A stretch of 52,545 bases of DNA from JAISFI01 sp031553775 (lineage in GTDB: Bacteria; Bacteroidota; Bacteroidia; Bacteroidales; Azobacteroidaceae): assembly GCA_031553775.1 (NCBI GenBank), contig JAVBLA010000026.1, positions 1 through 52,545 of the forward strand. The letters are read 5' to 3'. The position numbers were made by a program, and so were the translations under genes. Below are positions 7,565-15,797 of this stretch, in pieces (positions within the stretch are counted from its first letter, which is position 1; each line of letters opens with the position of its first letter). The notes beneath the pieces were generated by a model. The model was not told the DNA's origin. It saw only the letters and a program-made list of their open reading frames with translations, and searched no databases.

Positions 7565-8303
7565 AGTAGTCATTATTGATTTTGACAATTATTTGGGAAC
7601 AGATGTTAGTAAACTAACAAAAGAAGATTTAGAGCTAACTCTTACTGATATCGTTATCCAATGTGAAAAACATTTTCATGGCTTTGATAGTATCCAAATA
7701 AGACTATATGGAGGTTGGTATCATGAGACAACATTAACAAAGCAGGCATCTGCTATACAACAACTATTATCTCAGATAAATATTTTTCCGAAAATTGGAA
7801 ATGGTAAGATTTTAAGAGGGAGTGTTGAATTAGTTTCATCTCTTTTCGATATTCCCAACTACAATTGGCAATATACATACAAAGAAAAAAATGGGATACC
7901 ACGTATACGTATTAATCATGACGAGATAGATTTATTATGTAATTCAAATAGAGAGTCTTGTCCCAAATTTATATTGTATAAGTTCACGCAAAAAAAAACG
8001 AAACAATGTCACGTACCCGGATGTAATCATTTACATAAGGATGTATTTAAAGGTATAGAACAGAAAATGGTAGATACAATGATTGCTTGTGATATTATAT
8101 CGACAGTAAAAAACAACGAAATTAAAGGAGTTTTTGTGCTTTCTGATGATCAAGATCATTTCCCTTCATACGCTATGGCAAGCACATATAGTGACCAAGT
8201 TGATAAAATAGTAATTGGGGTTAAAAATAGCGACAATCAGAGGTTCTCTTTAATATCCAACTTACTAACACCGTTTAACATTAAAATCATTACAATATCA
8301 TGA
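7560..8303 (+). CDS. NYN-domain (PIN-like) nuclease, candidate defence effector
   Basis: The protein has 247 residues. The N-terminus MVVVIIDFDNYLG puts acidic residues Asp7 and Asp9 with Asn10 after a hydrophobic strand. Residues 164-180 give KGIEQKMVDTMIACDII with Asp172 and Asp178. Residues 192-201 give FVLSDDQDHF with Asp196, Asp197 and Asp199. These three acidic clusters are the metal-binding core of NYN/LabA-type PIN-fold nucleases, which usually cut RNA. A likely zinc knuckle inserted before the middle cluster has Cys150, Cys155, His157 and His159; Cys127 and Cys134 may also take part. The stop overlaps the ATG of the NACHT-like gene (ATGA at 8300-8303), so the two are translationally coupled. 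The gene is AT-rich compared with the chromosomal core nearby. The nuclease role is inferred from motifs; the target is unknown. Confidence 0.8.
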   Translation: MVVVIIDFDNYLGTDVSKLTKEDLELTLTDIVIQCEKHFHGFDSIQIRLYGGWYHETTLTKQASAIQQLLSQINIFPKIGNGKILRGSVELVSSLFDIPNYNWQYTYKEKNGIPRIRINHDEIDLLCNSNRESCPKFILYKFTQKKTKQCHVPGCNHLHKDVFKGIEQKMVDTMIACDIISTVKNNEIKGVFVLSDDQDHFPSYAMASTYSDQVDKIVIGVKNSDNQRFSLISNLLTPFNIKIITIS

Positions 8304-10594
8304 ATAAAGAAGAAATTCGTAAGGATATTTTAGCATTTGCAGATGATGAATCCGATGTTATAATAGAACCGAATGGGGATATTTTGTATTACAAAAACGG
8401 AACAGAACAGTTATGTTCTATAAAAACGGAATCCAATATCACAAAGGTTCATTACAATGGAGAAATACTAAGTTACAATGATTTTATATCAAAAAAACTT
8501 GCTAGATTAGATGTTTTTTCCCAAAAAATAATTGAAAAAAGGAAAAAATTAGATGAATTTATTGACGGTCCTGCACATTTATATACAAATTATAAGAGTG
8601 AAGATGGAAAAGCTTTGGAGTTATTGAAAAAAGAATGTGATAATTTCTTTGAATTTGGTTCAAAAATCGCATTTATTACAGCAGATGCTGGTCATGGAAA
8701 GAGTATTTTACTTAAACAATTTCAATATTATCAAGCAGAAAGATATTCTAGAAAAGAGTCTAATTATCTTTTTTGGCACATTGATCTGCAAGGCAGAGAT
8801 TTGGTTCGATTAGCCGAGGCTATTATGTATGATCTTGGGGAATTAAGAATGCCTGGTTTATACTATCCATCTATAATAAGTTTAGTTCAGAAAAGGATGA
8901 TTGTCCTTGCCATTGATGGATTCGACGAACTTGCGGCAGAGATAGGAGGAACAAATGCAGTTTCTTCATTATCAAATTTCATAAATCAAATGAACGGAAA
9001 CGGAACCTTAGTTTGTGCATCAAGGAGAACTTTCTTTGATACAGGAGATTATTTAAAGAAAACGAACATAATTAATAGAGAAAAAGATTTTGATATTTTT
9101 TTTAATGAGATAAAATTAAAAGATTGGAAAGAAGAACAAGTGATTGAGTATTTTGATCTTTTAGGTTATGATGAGCCAAAAAAAATATATCAAAACATTC
9201 TTGTGGAATTACAAAATGATGCTAACCATCCTATACTAACTAGACCTTTTTTGCTGGCAAAACTAGAAAAAGCATTAGATAGTGACGCTACAAAAATTCC
9301 AACTTTTTTTTCAAATAAAAAAGATTGTGACGATGGTGTTGCGATTATCGTTGAATCATTTATGAATCGTGAAGTCAATAAATGGAAAGATAGAAATGGA
9401 ACTGATCAAGAAACAGGGAAACCTTATTTGACATTTGATCAACATATTCAGTTGCTATCAAGTATTGCGAAAGAAATGTGGGAATCAAAAAGGGATTATA
9501 TAACAAAGGAAGAGATCGAGTTTTACACAGTAATGTTGGTAGATGATTGGGGGCTTTCTGAGGATATTAAAAGAAAAGTTGTACGATTTTCGTCATCTCA
9601 TGCTTTTCTTATCCCTAAAGATGACAATATGAATTATCGAAGATTCGATCATGAAGAGTTTAAATATTATTTTTTAGCAAGAGCTATAGCGGATATGATA
9701 GAGCGATGTGTTAAAAATAAAGAATTTAATAGCCTTCGGAAGTTTTTATATATCGATCAGCTTCCAGATTCCGTTGCAACTTATTGCTTCAATTATGTGA
9801 ACAACAAAAAGGAGACTGTCGAAAATATATTAGATGCTTTTACAGAAATGGTAAACAGCGAATGGAAACCTACTTATCTTCAAATAAATATAGGAACATT
9901 AGTGCCGTTTTTATTGCATAATTTAAATAATTCACCATTAAAGATAAAAGCGAAAATTAGTTATTCCAGCCTCGTATTCGAATCAAAAAGTATAAAAAAT
10001 GTCACGTTCGAAAATGGTGAATTTGTGAATATAAGCATAAGAAATACTTTTTTTGAAAATGTTGAATTTGTGAATTGTAATTTTAATGAAATAAAATTTG
10101 AAGAACTATCAAATAACACCCTTAGCAACGTAAGACTAAATAATTCAGAAGTAAAATCAATTATTATTTTGTCAGAAGGTCAGGTAAAAGAGATGGCATA
10201 CGCACCCAATAGGATTCAATATCTTTTAAAGAAAATAGGAATACTGTCTAATGATGATAAAGTTGATGAAATTAAAAATGATGGAAGTTCCACCGCTTTT
10301 AAAAAATTATTACTTAAATTTATATTCAAGTACAATCAGCAAATGATTCAATATGAGAAAAATATAAAAGAAGACAAGTATATAGGCAATGATTTCACTC
10401 TAATTTTTGATGAAATTATTCCATTGCTTGAAAAATATAATGTTATAGAAAAGGTTGAAACGAAAGCTTCGAGACAGAACAAGTCGAATGCTTGGCGATT
10501 ATTAGTTGATATAGAAGAGTTGTTGAAATGTGATAAAGAAGGGTGCTCAAATAAATATTCTGCTTTTTGGAAGGACGTAAACAATCATTTTTAA
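8300..10594 (+). CDS. NACHT-like STAND NTPase with pentapeptide-like C-terminal repeats
   Basis: The protein has 764 residues. Residues 1-115 form a small N-terminal region of unknown family. Walker A is ADAGHGKS (128-135). Walker B is LAIDGFDEL (203-211) with the DGxDE form of NACHT proteins. A sensor-1-like CASRRTF is at 239-245. RFDHEEFKYYFLARAIAD (448-465) matches the F.H..F.eYf.A signature that closes the NACHT helical region. Residues about 553-620 hold five-residue-periodic repeats (NVTFENGEFVN, NVEFVNCNFNEIKF) resembling a short right-handed pentapeptide helix. The last ~140 residues are helical. There are no transmembrane segments, so it should be cytosolic. Bacterial NACHT proteins are known anti-phage STAND ATPases that oligomerise after sensing a phage cue. 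Here the effector is probably the coupled NYN protein, supplied as a separate chain. Strong AT-richness and the island setting suggest acquisition by transfer. Confidence 0.85.
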   Translation: MNKEEIRKDILAFADDESDVIIEPNGDILYYKNGTEQLCSIKTESNITKVHYNGEILSYNDFISKKLARLDVFSQKIIEKRKKLDEFIDGPAHLYTNYKSEDGKALELLKKECDNFFEFGSKIAFITADAGHGKSILLKQFQYYQAERYSRKESNYLFWHIDLQGRDLVRLAEAIMYDLGELRMPGLYYPSIISLVQKRMIVLAIDGFDELAAEIGGTNAVSSLSNFINQMNGNGTLVCASRRTFFDTGDYLKKTNIINREKDFDIFFNEIKLKDWKEEQVIEYFDLLGYDEPKKIYQNILVELQNDANHPILTRPFLLAKLEKALDSDATKIPTFFSNKKDCDDGVAIIVESFMNREVNKWKDRNGTDQETGKPYLTFDQHIQLLSSIAKEMWESKRDYITKEEIEFYTVMLVDDWGLSEDIKRKVVRFSSSHAFLIPKDDNMNYRRFDHEEFKYYFLARAIADMIERCVKNKEFNSLRKFLYIDQLPDSVATYCFNYVNNKKETVENILDAFTEMVNSEWKPTYLQINIGTLVPFLLHNLNNSPLKIKAKISYSSLVFESKSIKNVTFENGEFVNISIRNTFFENVEFVNCNFNEIKFEELSNNTLSNVRLNNSEVKSIIILSEGQVKEMAYAPNRIQYLLKKIGILSNDDKVDEIKNDGSSTAFKKLLLKFIFKYNQQMIQYEKNIKEDKYIGNDFTLIFDEIIPLLEKYNVIEKVETKASRQNKSNAWRLLVDIEELLKCDKEGCSNKYSAFWKDVNNHF

Positions 10595-10654
10595 AAAAAC
10601 AAATGAAATTTACTAAAGAAAAATTTGAAGTCACCTCTATTAAATAAATAACCT

Positions 10655-11656
10655 ATGTTCGAATCCAACATCATACTCTATACAACACCCAACGGTCAGG
10701 TAAGCATTCAAGTGCAGTACGAAGACGGTAGTTTTTGGCTAACCCAAAAACGAATGGGCGAACTGTTTGGCGTAGATGTTCGTACCATAAACGAACATTT
10801 GAAAAATGTCTATCAAAGCGGAGAACTGCAAAACGAAGCAACTATCCGGAAAATCCGGATAGTTCAAAAAGAAGGCAACCGGGAGGTTTCACGCGAACTG
10901 GATTTCTATAATCTGGATGCCATTATTGCGGTGGGATACCGTGTAAACAGCTATCAGGCGACACAATTCCGTATTTGGGCAACCAATACGCTCAAAGAGT
11001 TTATTGTCAAAGGTTTTGTAATGGACGACGAACGCCTGAAACAGGGAAAAAGTTTTGGTAAAGATTATTTTGATGAATTGCTGGAACGTATCCGCGAAAT
11101 CCGCGCCAGCGAAAGGCGATTTTACCAAAAAATCACGGACATTTATGCACTGTCGGCAGACTACGATAAAAATTCACCTGTTACAAAAGATTTCTTCGCC
11201 ACCGTACAAAACAAGTTGCATTGGGCTATTACAGGAAAAACCGCCGCCGAAATCATTTATAATTCTGCCGATGCTACAAAGTTGTACATGGGATTGACAA
11301 ATTGGAAGCAAGCTCCCGATGGGAAAATACTTAAATCGGATGTTGTTGTTGCCAAGAATTACCTGAACGAAGCACATGTCAAAGAATTGAACCGAATTAT
11401 TTCGGCTTATTTGGATTTGGCCGAAAACAGGGCTATGCGAGGTATTGCCACCAACATGCAGGAATGGATACAGTTTTTGAATCAGTTTTTGGAGTTATCC
11501 CAATATCCTATATTGCAAGATAAAGGAAAGGTGAGCGCCTTGGAAGCCAAACTAAAAGCGGAACAGGAATATGAAGTTTTCAGGAAAATTCAGGACGAGA
11601 ATTACATTTCTGATTTCGATAAAGAAATAAAACGCATACAAGATAAGCAAGAATAA
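10655..11656 (+). CDS. rhuM: RhuM-family protein
   Basis: The protein has 333 residues. The N-terminal domain (about 1-110) carries FWLTQKRMGELFGVDVRTIN and EHLKNVYQSGEL, the RhuM signature, with the look of a phage-antirepressor-like DNA-binding domain. The middle and C-terminus include YQATQFRIWATNTLKEFIVK and a helical region about 120-330. RhuM was named from a Salmonella pathogenicity island. Its homologues often sit inside type I restriction loci, which fits the hsdS remnant at 7442-7564. The molecular function is not established. It starts 60 bases after the NACHT-like gene with no separate promoter recognised, and appears complete. Confidence 0.85.
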   Translation: MFESNIILYTTPNGQVSIQVQYEDGSFWLTQKRMGELFGVDVRTINEHLKNVYQSGELQNEATIRKIRIVQKEGNREVSRELDFYNLDAIIAVGYRVNSYQATQFRIWATNTLKEFIVKGFVMDDERLKQGKSFGKDYFDELLERIREIRASERRFYQKITDIYALSADYDKNSPVTKDFFATVQNKLHWAITGKTAAEIIYNSADATKLYMGLTNWKQAPDGKILKSDVVVAKNYLNEAHVKELNRIISAYLDLAENRAMRGIATNMQEWIQFLNQFLELSQYPILQDKGKVSALEAKLKAEQEYEVFRKIQDENYISDFDKEIKRIQDKQE

Positions 11657-11658
11657 TT

Positions 11659-11760
11659 ATGCCCAACGATAAAATCCAACCGGATGAACTGAATAATGTG
11701 GTACCTGATGTCAGTGATGTAGGTTTCCGTTTTATTATGACTCCGGCTGTAGATCATTAA
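11659..11760 (+). CDS. Short ORF after rhuM, possibly a truncated gene
   Basis: The ATG lies 2 bases after the rhuM stop and the frame codes for 33 residues (MPNDKIQPDELNNVVPDVSD, then VGFRFIMTPAVDH). Its tail overlaps the 3' end of the convergent flavodoxin gene by 26 bases. Tight coupling to rhuM suggests a real reading frame, but the length suggests a gene cut off at the island's right edge. No family recognised. Confidence 0.35.
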   Translation: MPNDKIQPDELNNVVPDVSDVGFRFIMTPAVDH

Positions 11761-12259
11761 AAGCAATTTTCAACTCCTCCACCCAACCCCTAATCCGTTG
11801 ATCCGTAAGCCCGGCCTGATTCTCGAAATCCAGCACCAATCCCATAAACCTCTCATCCCTCACCGCCAGCGATTGATTAAACTCATATCCTGCGGTGGGG
11901 GTGGAGCCTGTGACGGTAGCACCACATGCTTCAAACGTATCGGCAAGAATCCCGATTGCATCGGCAAAATTATCCGGATAATTAACCTGATCTCCCAGAC
12001 CGAAGATGGCGATTTTTTTATTTTTCAGATTCAGTGTTTTCAATCCGGGCAGGAGTTCGTCCCAAGATGTTGGTAGTTCCCCGTCAAACCAGGTAGAGAC
12101 TCCCAGTATCAGAAAATCGTATACTTCAAAATCCTTTAATCCGGCATTCTCTATGGAAATAACATCGACAGGAATATCGACGAGTGCTTCCCTGATCTTT
12201 TTTCCTGCTTCTGCAGTCTTAGTCGCTTCTGTATTATAGAATAATCCTATTTTTTTCAT
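11735..12259 (-). CDS. fldA: Flavodoxin
   Basis: The protein has 174 residues and carries FMN as a low-potential one-electron carrier. The phosphate-loop region is FYNTEATKTAEAGKKI (7-22). The flavin-stacking regions are STWFDGELPTSWDELLPGLK and FGLGDQVNYPDNFADA, and the end LTDQRIRGWVEELK is typical of long-chain flavodoxins. The first two positions of the classical phosphate loop (TxT/SGxT) are replaced by NTEATKT, so it diverges there. An upstream in-frame ATG at 12358 would add 33 residues of non-flavodoxin sequence inside the E1 gene; MKKIGLFY at 12259 is preferred. It is the last gene of the dehydrogenase operon, 31 bases after E1. The coupling hints at a shared redox role, but this is inference. 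Confidence 0.9.
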   Translation of the reverse strand: MKKIGLFYNTEATKTAEAGKKIREALVDIPVDVISIENAGLKDFEVYDFLILGVSTWFDGELPTSWDELLPGLKTLNLKNKKIAIFGLGDQVNYPDNFADAIGILADTFEACGATVTGSTPTAGYEFNQSLAVRDERFMGLVLDFENQAGLTDQRIRGWVEELKIAFNDLQPES

Positions 12260-12290
12260 AAGGCTATTGTGTTTAAAATATTGACAGGAT

Positions 12291-14324
12291 TTAGTATGCC
12301 AGCAATTCCTTGGCCGCCTGGTAAATCCGCTCCGTATCCGGAAGTATTGCCCGTTCAAGTATAGGATTAAATCCTACGGGAGTAAATGTGGAGCCAACCC
12401 TCTGTACCGGAGCATCTAAATACCGGAACATTTCAGAACTGATCAATGCGGCAATCTCGGCTCCGAATCCGGAAAAAACCTTGTCTTCGTGTACTACCAG
12501 CACTTTACCTGTTTTCTTAACAGTGTCAAAAATAGCTTCTTTATCCAGCGGAACAATCGAACGGATATCCAGCACTTCTACGCTTCCCTTGTTTTCTTTT
12601 TCCAGTTGTTCTGCTGCTTTTAAGCTGAGATGGGTGGTATTGCCATAAGTAATGATACTCAGATCGCTACCTTCCCTGCGAATGCGGGCTTTCCCGAAAG
12701 GCACTTCAAAATCGTCAGGAATAGCAGTAGCTGCTTCCACGGAGTTGTACAGTGCTTTGGGTTCCAGGAATACACTGAGTCCTTCCGACCGCATGCATGT
12801 CCGTAATAAACCGGCTGCATCGTCGGCAAACGAAGGATAAACGATCCGGGCTCCCGGAAAAGTAGCCAGGGCGCTTTCTATGGTTTGAGAATGATAGAGC
12901 CCTCCTCCAATATATCCTCCCGATGCCAGCCGCAAAGTGATATTCGGAGAAAATTTTCCATTACTGCGCCAATACTCATGGGTAGTGATCATATACTGGT
13001 TCATGGCCGGCCAGAAATAATCGGCGAATTCGGCCCCTTCGATCACAATCCGTATGTTAGGATCGAAACGGCTCATGCCGTTGGCTGTTCCAACGATATA
13101 TTCTTCAGCGATGGGTGCATTAAAAACCCGCTGCCTGCCGAATTCCTGCTGCAACCCTTTGGTTACGTTGAATACGCCGCCTTTGTCTTTGTTGGCTACA
13201 TCCTGCCCCCAAAGGAAAGTATCCGGATTATGCCTGAACTCAGCCTTGAGTGTTTCGTTAATGGCTGTTACCATGTTTTTCTTGTCACCTCCCTGCTGAT
13301 GCGTACCGTCGGTATATTTTTGCGGGATATACGGCTCAGGTATCACGAAATCAAGAATGGTTTCCGAACGGGGATCGGGAGCTGCCAGTGCTTTGCGATG
13401 GGCTGAAGATAATTCTTCTTTGGCTTTCTTTTCGATCTCAGCCACTTCTTCTTTTGTAAAACGATTGTACCGGATCAACATTCGTTTGAATTTTTCCAGA
13501 GGATCGGCAGCTTTTACGTATGCCAGCTCGTCTTCATCCCGGTACAAGGTTTGCTTGTCCGAATTGGAATGTGAGCCGATCCGTACACAATTGGCCTGTA
13601 CGATTACCGGGATCTGGTGTTCGATGGCAAACTCCCGGGCTTCCGTCATCGCATTCATCGAATCGAAGACATCCTTTCCGTTGCAATAGATAATCTTCAG
13701 GTTTTTAAATCCTTTGAAATCATCGGCGACTTTCCGGGTGGCTGTCTGTTCGCTTTTAGGAACAGAGATGCCGAAGCCGTTATCCTGGATGACGAATATC
13801 ACCGGTAGTTTTTCCATGCTTGCCCCGTTAATGGCTTCATAGACATACCCTTCCGAAACGGAGGCTTCTCCGTGAGAAGTAATGGCAACGCCTGTATGCT
13901 TGTAATACACCATGGCCCGGGCTACGCCTACGGCATGCTGGTCGTGCGCGGCAACAGCCGATGCAGTCCCTTCAATATGCCATTCGGGTTTGGAGAAGTG
14001 GTTTGACATGTGGCGTCCCCCGCTTGTCAGGTCCGTCGCTTTGGAAATTCCGTTCAGGATGATTTCTTCAGCAGTGACACCTGCGGATAAAGCCGTGAGC
14101 AGATCCCTGTAATACGGGAATAAAAAATCTTCTCCCCGGGTGAATACCTGTCCGATAGCCAACTGGATCCCATCGTGCCCCGCATACGGAGCGTGGAACG
14201 ACCAACCCAGCGATTGCAGCAGGTAAGCCGGTGCCTTATCATCGATGGCCCGGCCCAATGTCATCAGATAGAACCATTTTTTCAATGTTTCTTTTTCTGT
14301 AGATAGGATATCATATTTTTTCAT
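12291..14324 (-). CDS. 2-oxoacid dehydrogenase E1, fused alpha and beta subunits
   Basis: The protein has 677 residues. Residues about 1-330 are an E1-alpha thiamine-diphosphate domain (GRAIDDKAPAYLLQSLGWSF, SGGRHMSNHF, then HGEASVSEGYVYEAINGAS to the closing QDNGFG of the ThDP motif). Residues about 350-677 are an E1-beta domain (FLWGQDVANKDKGGVF, APIAEEYIVGTANGMS, and the C-terminal transketolase-like domain). It decarboxylates a 2-oxoacid and passes the acyl group to lipoyl-E2. Fusion of alpha and beta into one chain is seen in many Bacteroidetes branched-chain or pyruvate dehydrogenases. Sequence alone does not settle whether pyruvate or branched-chain oxoacids are used. It lies in an operon with E3, lipoate ligase, E2 and flavodoxin. 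Confidence 0.92.
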   Translation of the reverse strand: MKKYDILSTEKETLKKWFYLMTLGRAIDDKAPAYLLQSLGWSFHAPYAGHDGIQLAIGQVFTRGEDFLFPYYRDLLTALSAGVTAEEIILNGISKATDLTSGGRHMSNHFSKPEWHIEGTASAVAAHDQHAVGVARAMVYYKHTGVAITSHGEASVSEGYVYEAINGASMEKLPVIFVIQDNGFGISVPKSEQTATRKVADDFKGFKNLKIIYCNGKDVFDSMNAMTEAREFAIEHQIPVIVQANCVRIGSHSNSDKQTLYRDEDELAYVKAADPLEKFKRMLIRYNRFTKEEVAEIEKKAKEELSSAHRKALAAPDPRSETILDFVIPEPYIPQKYTDGTHQQGGDKKNMVTAINETLKAEFRHNPDTFLWGQDVANKDKGGVFNVTKGLQQEFGRQRVFNAPIAEEYIVGTANGMSRFDPNIRIVIEGAEFADYFWPAMNQYMITTHEYWRSNGKFSPNITLRLASGGYIGGGLYHSQTIESALATFPGARIVYPSFADDAAGLLRTCMRSEGLSVFLEPKALYNSVEAATAIPDDFEVPFGKARIRREGSDLSIITYGNTTHLSLKAAEQLEKENKGSVEVLDIRSIVPLDKEAIFDTVKKTGKVLVVHEDKVFSGFGAEIAALISSEMFRYLDAPVQRVGSTFTPVGFNPILERAILPDTERIYQAAKELLAY

Positions 14325-14357
14325 GACGATTCGACTGTTAATGTTGTTTACCGCTTG

Positions 14358-15662
14358 TTATTGGTCCCAGTTTTCCAGATAATCGGCCACCCGTTTCAGG
14401 AACATTCCGCCCAGGGCGCCGTCTATGATCCTGTGATCGTAAGACAACGAAAGATACATTTTATGGCGGATGGCTATCATATCGCCTTCTGTTGTCTGTA
14501 CCACAGCCGGCTTCTTTTGTACAGAACCTACGCCCAAAATAGCTACTTCCGGCTGGTTGATAATAGGGGTGGCGATAATGTTCTGGAAAGAACCGTAATT
14601 GGTAATGGTAAAAGTGCCTCCCTGTATATCGTCCAGAGTCAGTTTATTCTGACGTGCTTTTTTCGCCAATGCCTCTATCGATAGGGCAATGCCACTGAGA
14701 CTGAGTTTATCTGCGTCTTTGATAACAGGAACAATCAGGTTCCCGTCGTTCAGGGAAACGGCAATACCGATATGGATATGCTTTTTCTGGATGATGCGGT
14801 GTCCGTCTACGGAAGAATTGATCCTCGGGAAGTCCTGCAGTGCCTTACCCGCAGCTTCGGTAATGGCAGGCATGAAGGTAAGCGGAATACCTTCTCGTTT
14901 CAGGAAAGCTTCCTTATGCTGTTCACGCCAGTGCGCCAACCGGGTGACATCGACTTCCATGATGGTGGTAACGTGGGCCGATATTTTTTTCGATTGTACC
15001 ATGCGGTCTGCGATTATACGGCGTACCGCATCCATTTCTATAATTTCATCTTCGCCGGAGTATGGAATCTGAAGGACGGGAGTTTCTTTCTCAGTAGCTT
15101 GTGTAGCAGTACTCTGAGGAACAGTCTTTTCTTTTCCTGTTTCTGCTTGCTGTTGGGTATTGCCTTTCTTTTTCTGATCGATATATAACTCGATATCTTT
15201 TTTACTTACCCGTCCTGAAAATCCGGTTCCTGCAATCCGGTCCAGTTCATCTTTTGAAATTCCCGCTTCCTGTGCTTTTTGTAATACAACAGGAGAGTAC
15301 CACCGGTCGGATTCCGCTTTTACTTCTGTTTCTGTTTCCTTTGTTACTGTTTTTTCTCCGGATGCCGGTGGAGGGGTTTGAACATTTTCCGAAGCAGATA
15401 CAGGTTTTTCTTCGCCCGTATCTCCGGTATCGACAATGGCTACTGTAACGCCAACAGCTACCGTATCTCCTTCTTTGAAAAAGATCTCCGATAATTTGCC
15501 GGATACGGGAGAAGGAATTTCTGCATTTACTTTGGCGGTATTCACTTCGAACAGGGTATCGTCTTCTTGAATGGTATCACCCACCTGTACAGACCAGGAC
15601 ACGATGGTGCCTTCCGTGATACTTTCGCCCAGTTTGGGCATTTTAATTTCAAATTTTGCCAT
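14358..15662 (-). CDS. Dihydrolipoyl acyltransferase, E2 of the 2-oxoacid dehydrogenase complex
   Basis: The protein has 434 residues from the ATG at 15662; a start six codons upstream (15680) is possible but MAKFEIKMPKLGES is the usual E2 opening. The N-terminal lipoyl domain (about 2-78) has its modified lysine in NTAKVNAEI. A Pro/Glu/Thr-rich linker follows. The E3/E1-binding domain is at about 115-165 (SPVVLQKAQEAGISKDELDR, GTGFSGRVSKKDI). The catalytic acyltransferase domain ends with the HxxxDG active site (SYDHRIIDGALGG). Only one lipoyl domain is present. It would be the substrate of the LplA encoded upstream in the same operon and of the octanoyl transfer route using lipB (47294-47965). 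Confidence 0.93.
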   Translation of the reverse strand: MAKFEIKMPKLGESITEGTIVSWSVQVGDTIQEDDTLFEVNTAKVNAEIPSPVSGKLSEIFFKEGDTVAVGVTVAIVDTGDTGEEKPVSASENVQTPPPASGEKTVTKETETEVKAESDRWYSPVVLQKAQEAGISKDELDRIAGTGFSGRVSKKDIELYIDQKKKGNTQQQAETGKEKTVPQSTATQATEKETPVLQIPYSGEDEIIEMDAVRRIIADRMVQSKKISAHVTTIMEVDVTRLAHWREQHKEAFLKREGIPLTFMPAITEAAGKALQDFPRINSSVDGHRIIQKKHIHIGIAVSLNDGNLIVPVIKDADKLSLSGIALSIEALAKKARQNKLTLDDIQGGTFTITNYGSFQNIIATPIINQPEVAILGVGSVQKKPAVVQTTEGDMIAIRHKMYLSLSYDHRIIDGALGGMFLKRVADYLENWDQ

Positions 15663-15683
15663 GATAAGTATCTTTTTCATTGC

Positions 15684-15696
15684 CGGACAAAGTCCG
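15684..15696. repeat. Short perfect inverted repeat before E2
   Basis: CGGAC (15684-15688) and GTCCG (15692-15696) are separated by AAA, a few bases upstream of the E2 start on the minus strand, in the 135-base gap after lplA. It could be a small hairpin affecting E2 translation; no promoter was recognised here. Confidence 0.3.
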
Positions 15697-15797
15697 TATG
15701 TATATTAAATTTAAATAATATTTTGTTTATAAATACTAAAATAATCTCTTGGTTATAAACATTTTATATAAAACAAAAATGAGCTTGAAATGTTTGA

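Noticed and set aside
10603..10647. 14-codon ORF between the NACHT-like gene and rhuM
   Set aside because: Too short to support and no leader-like codon pattern.
12885..13406. Plus-strand ORF of 173 codons inside E1
   Set aside because: Complementary to a strongly supported dehydrogenase gene, with no start signal or domain.
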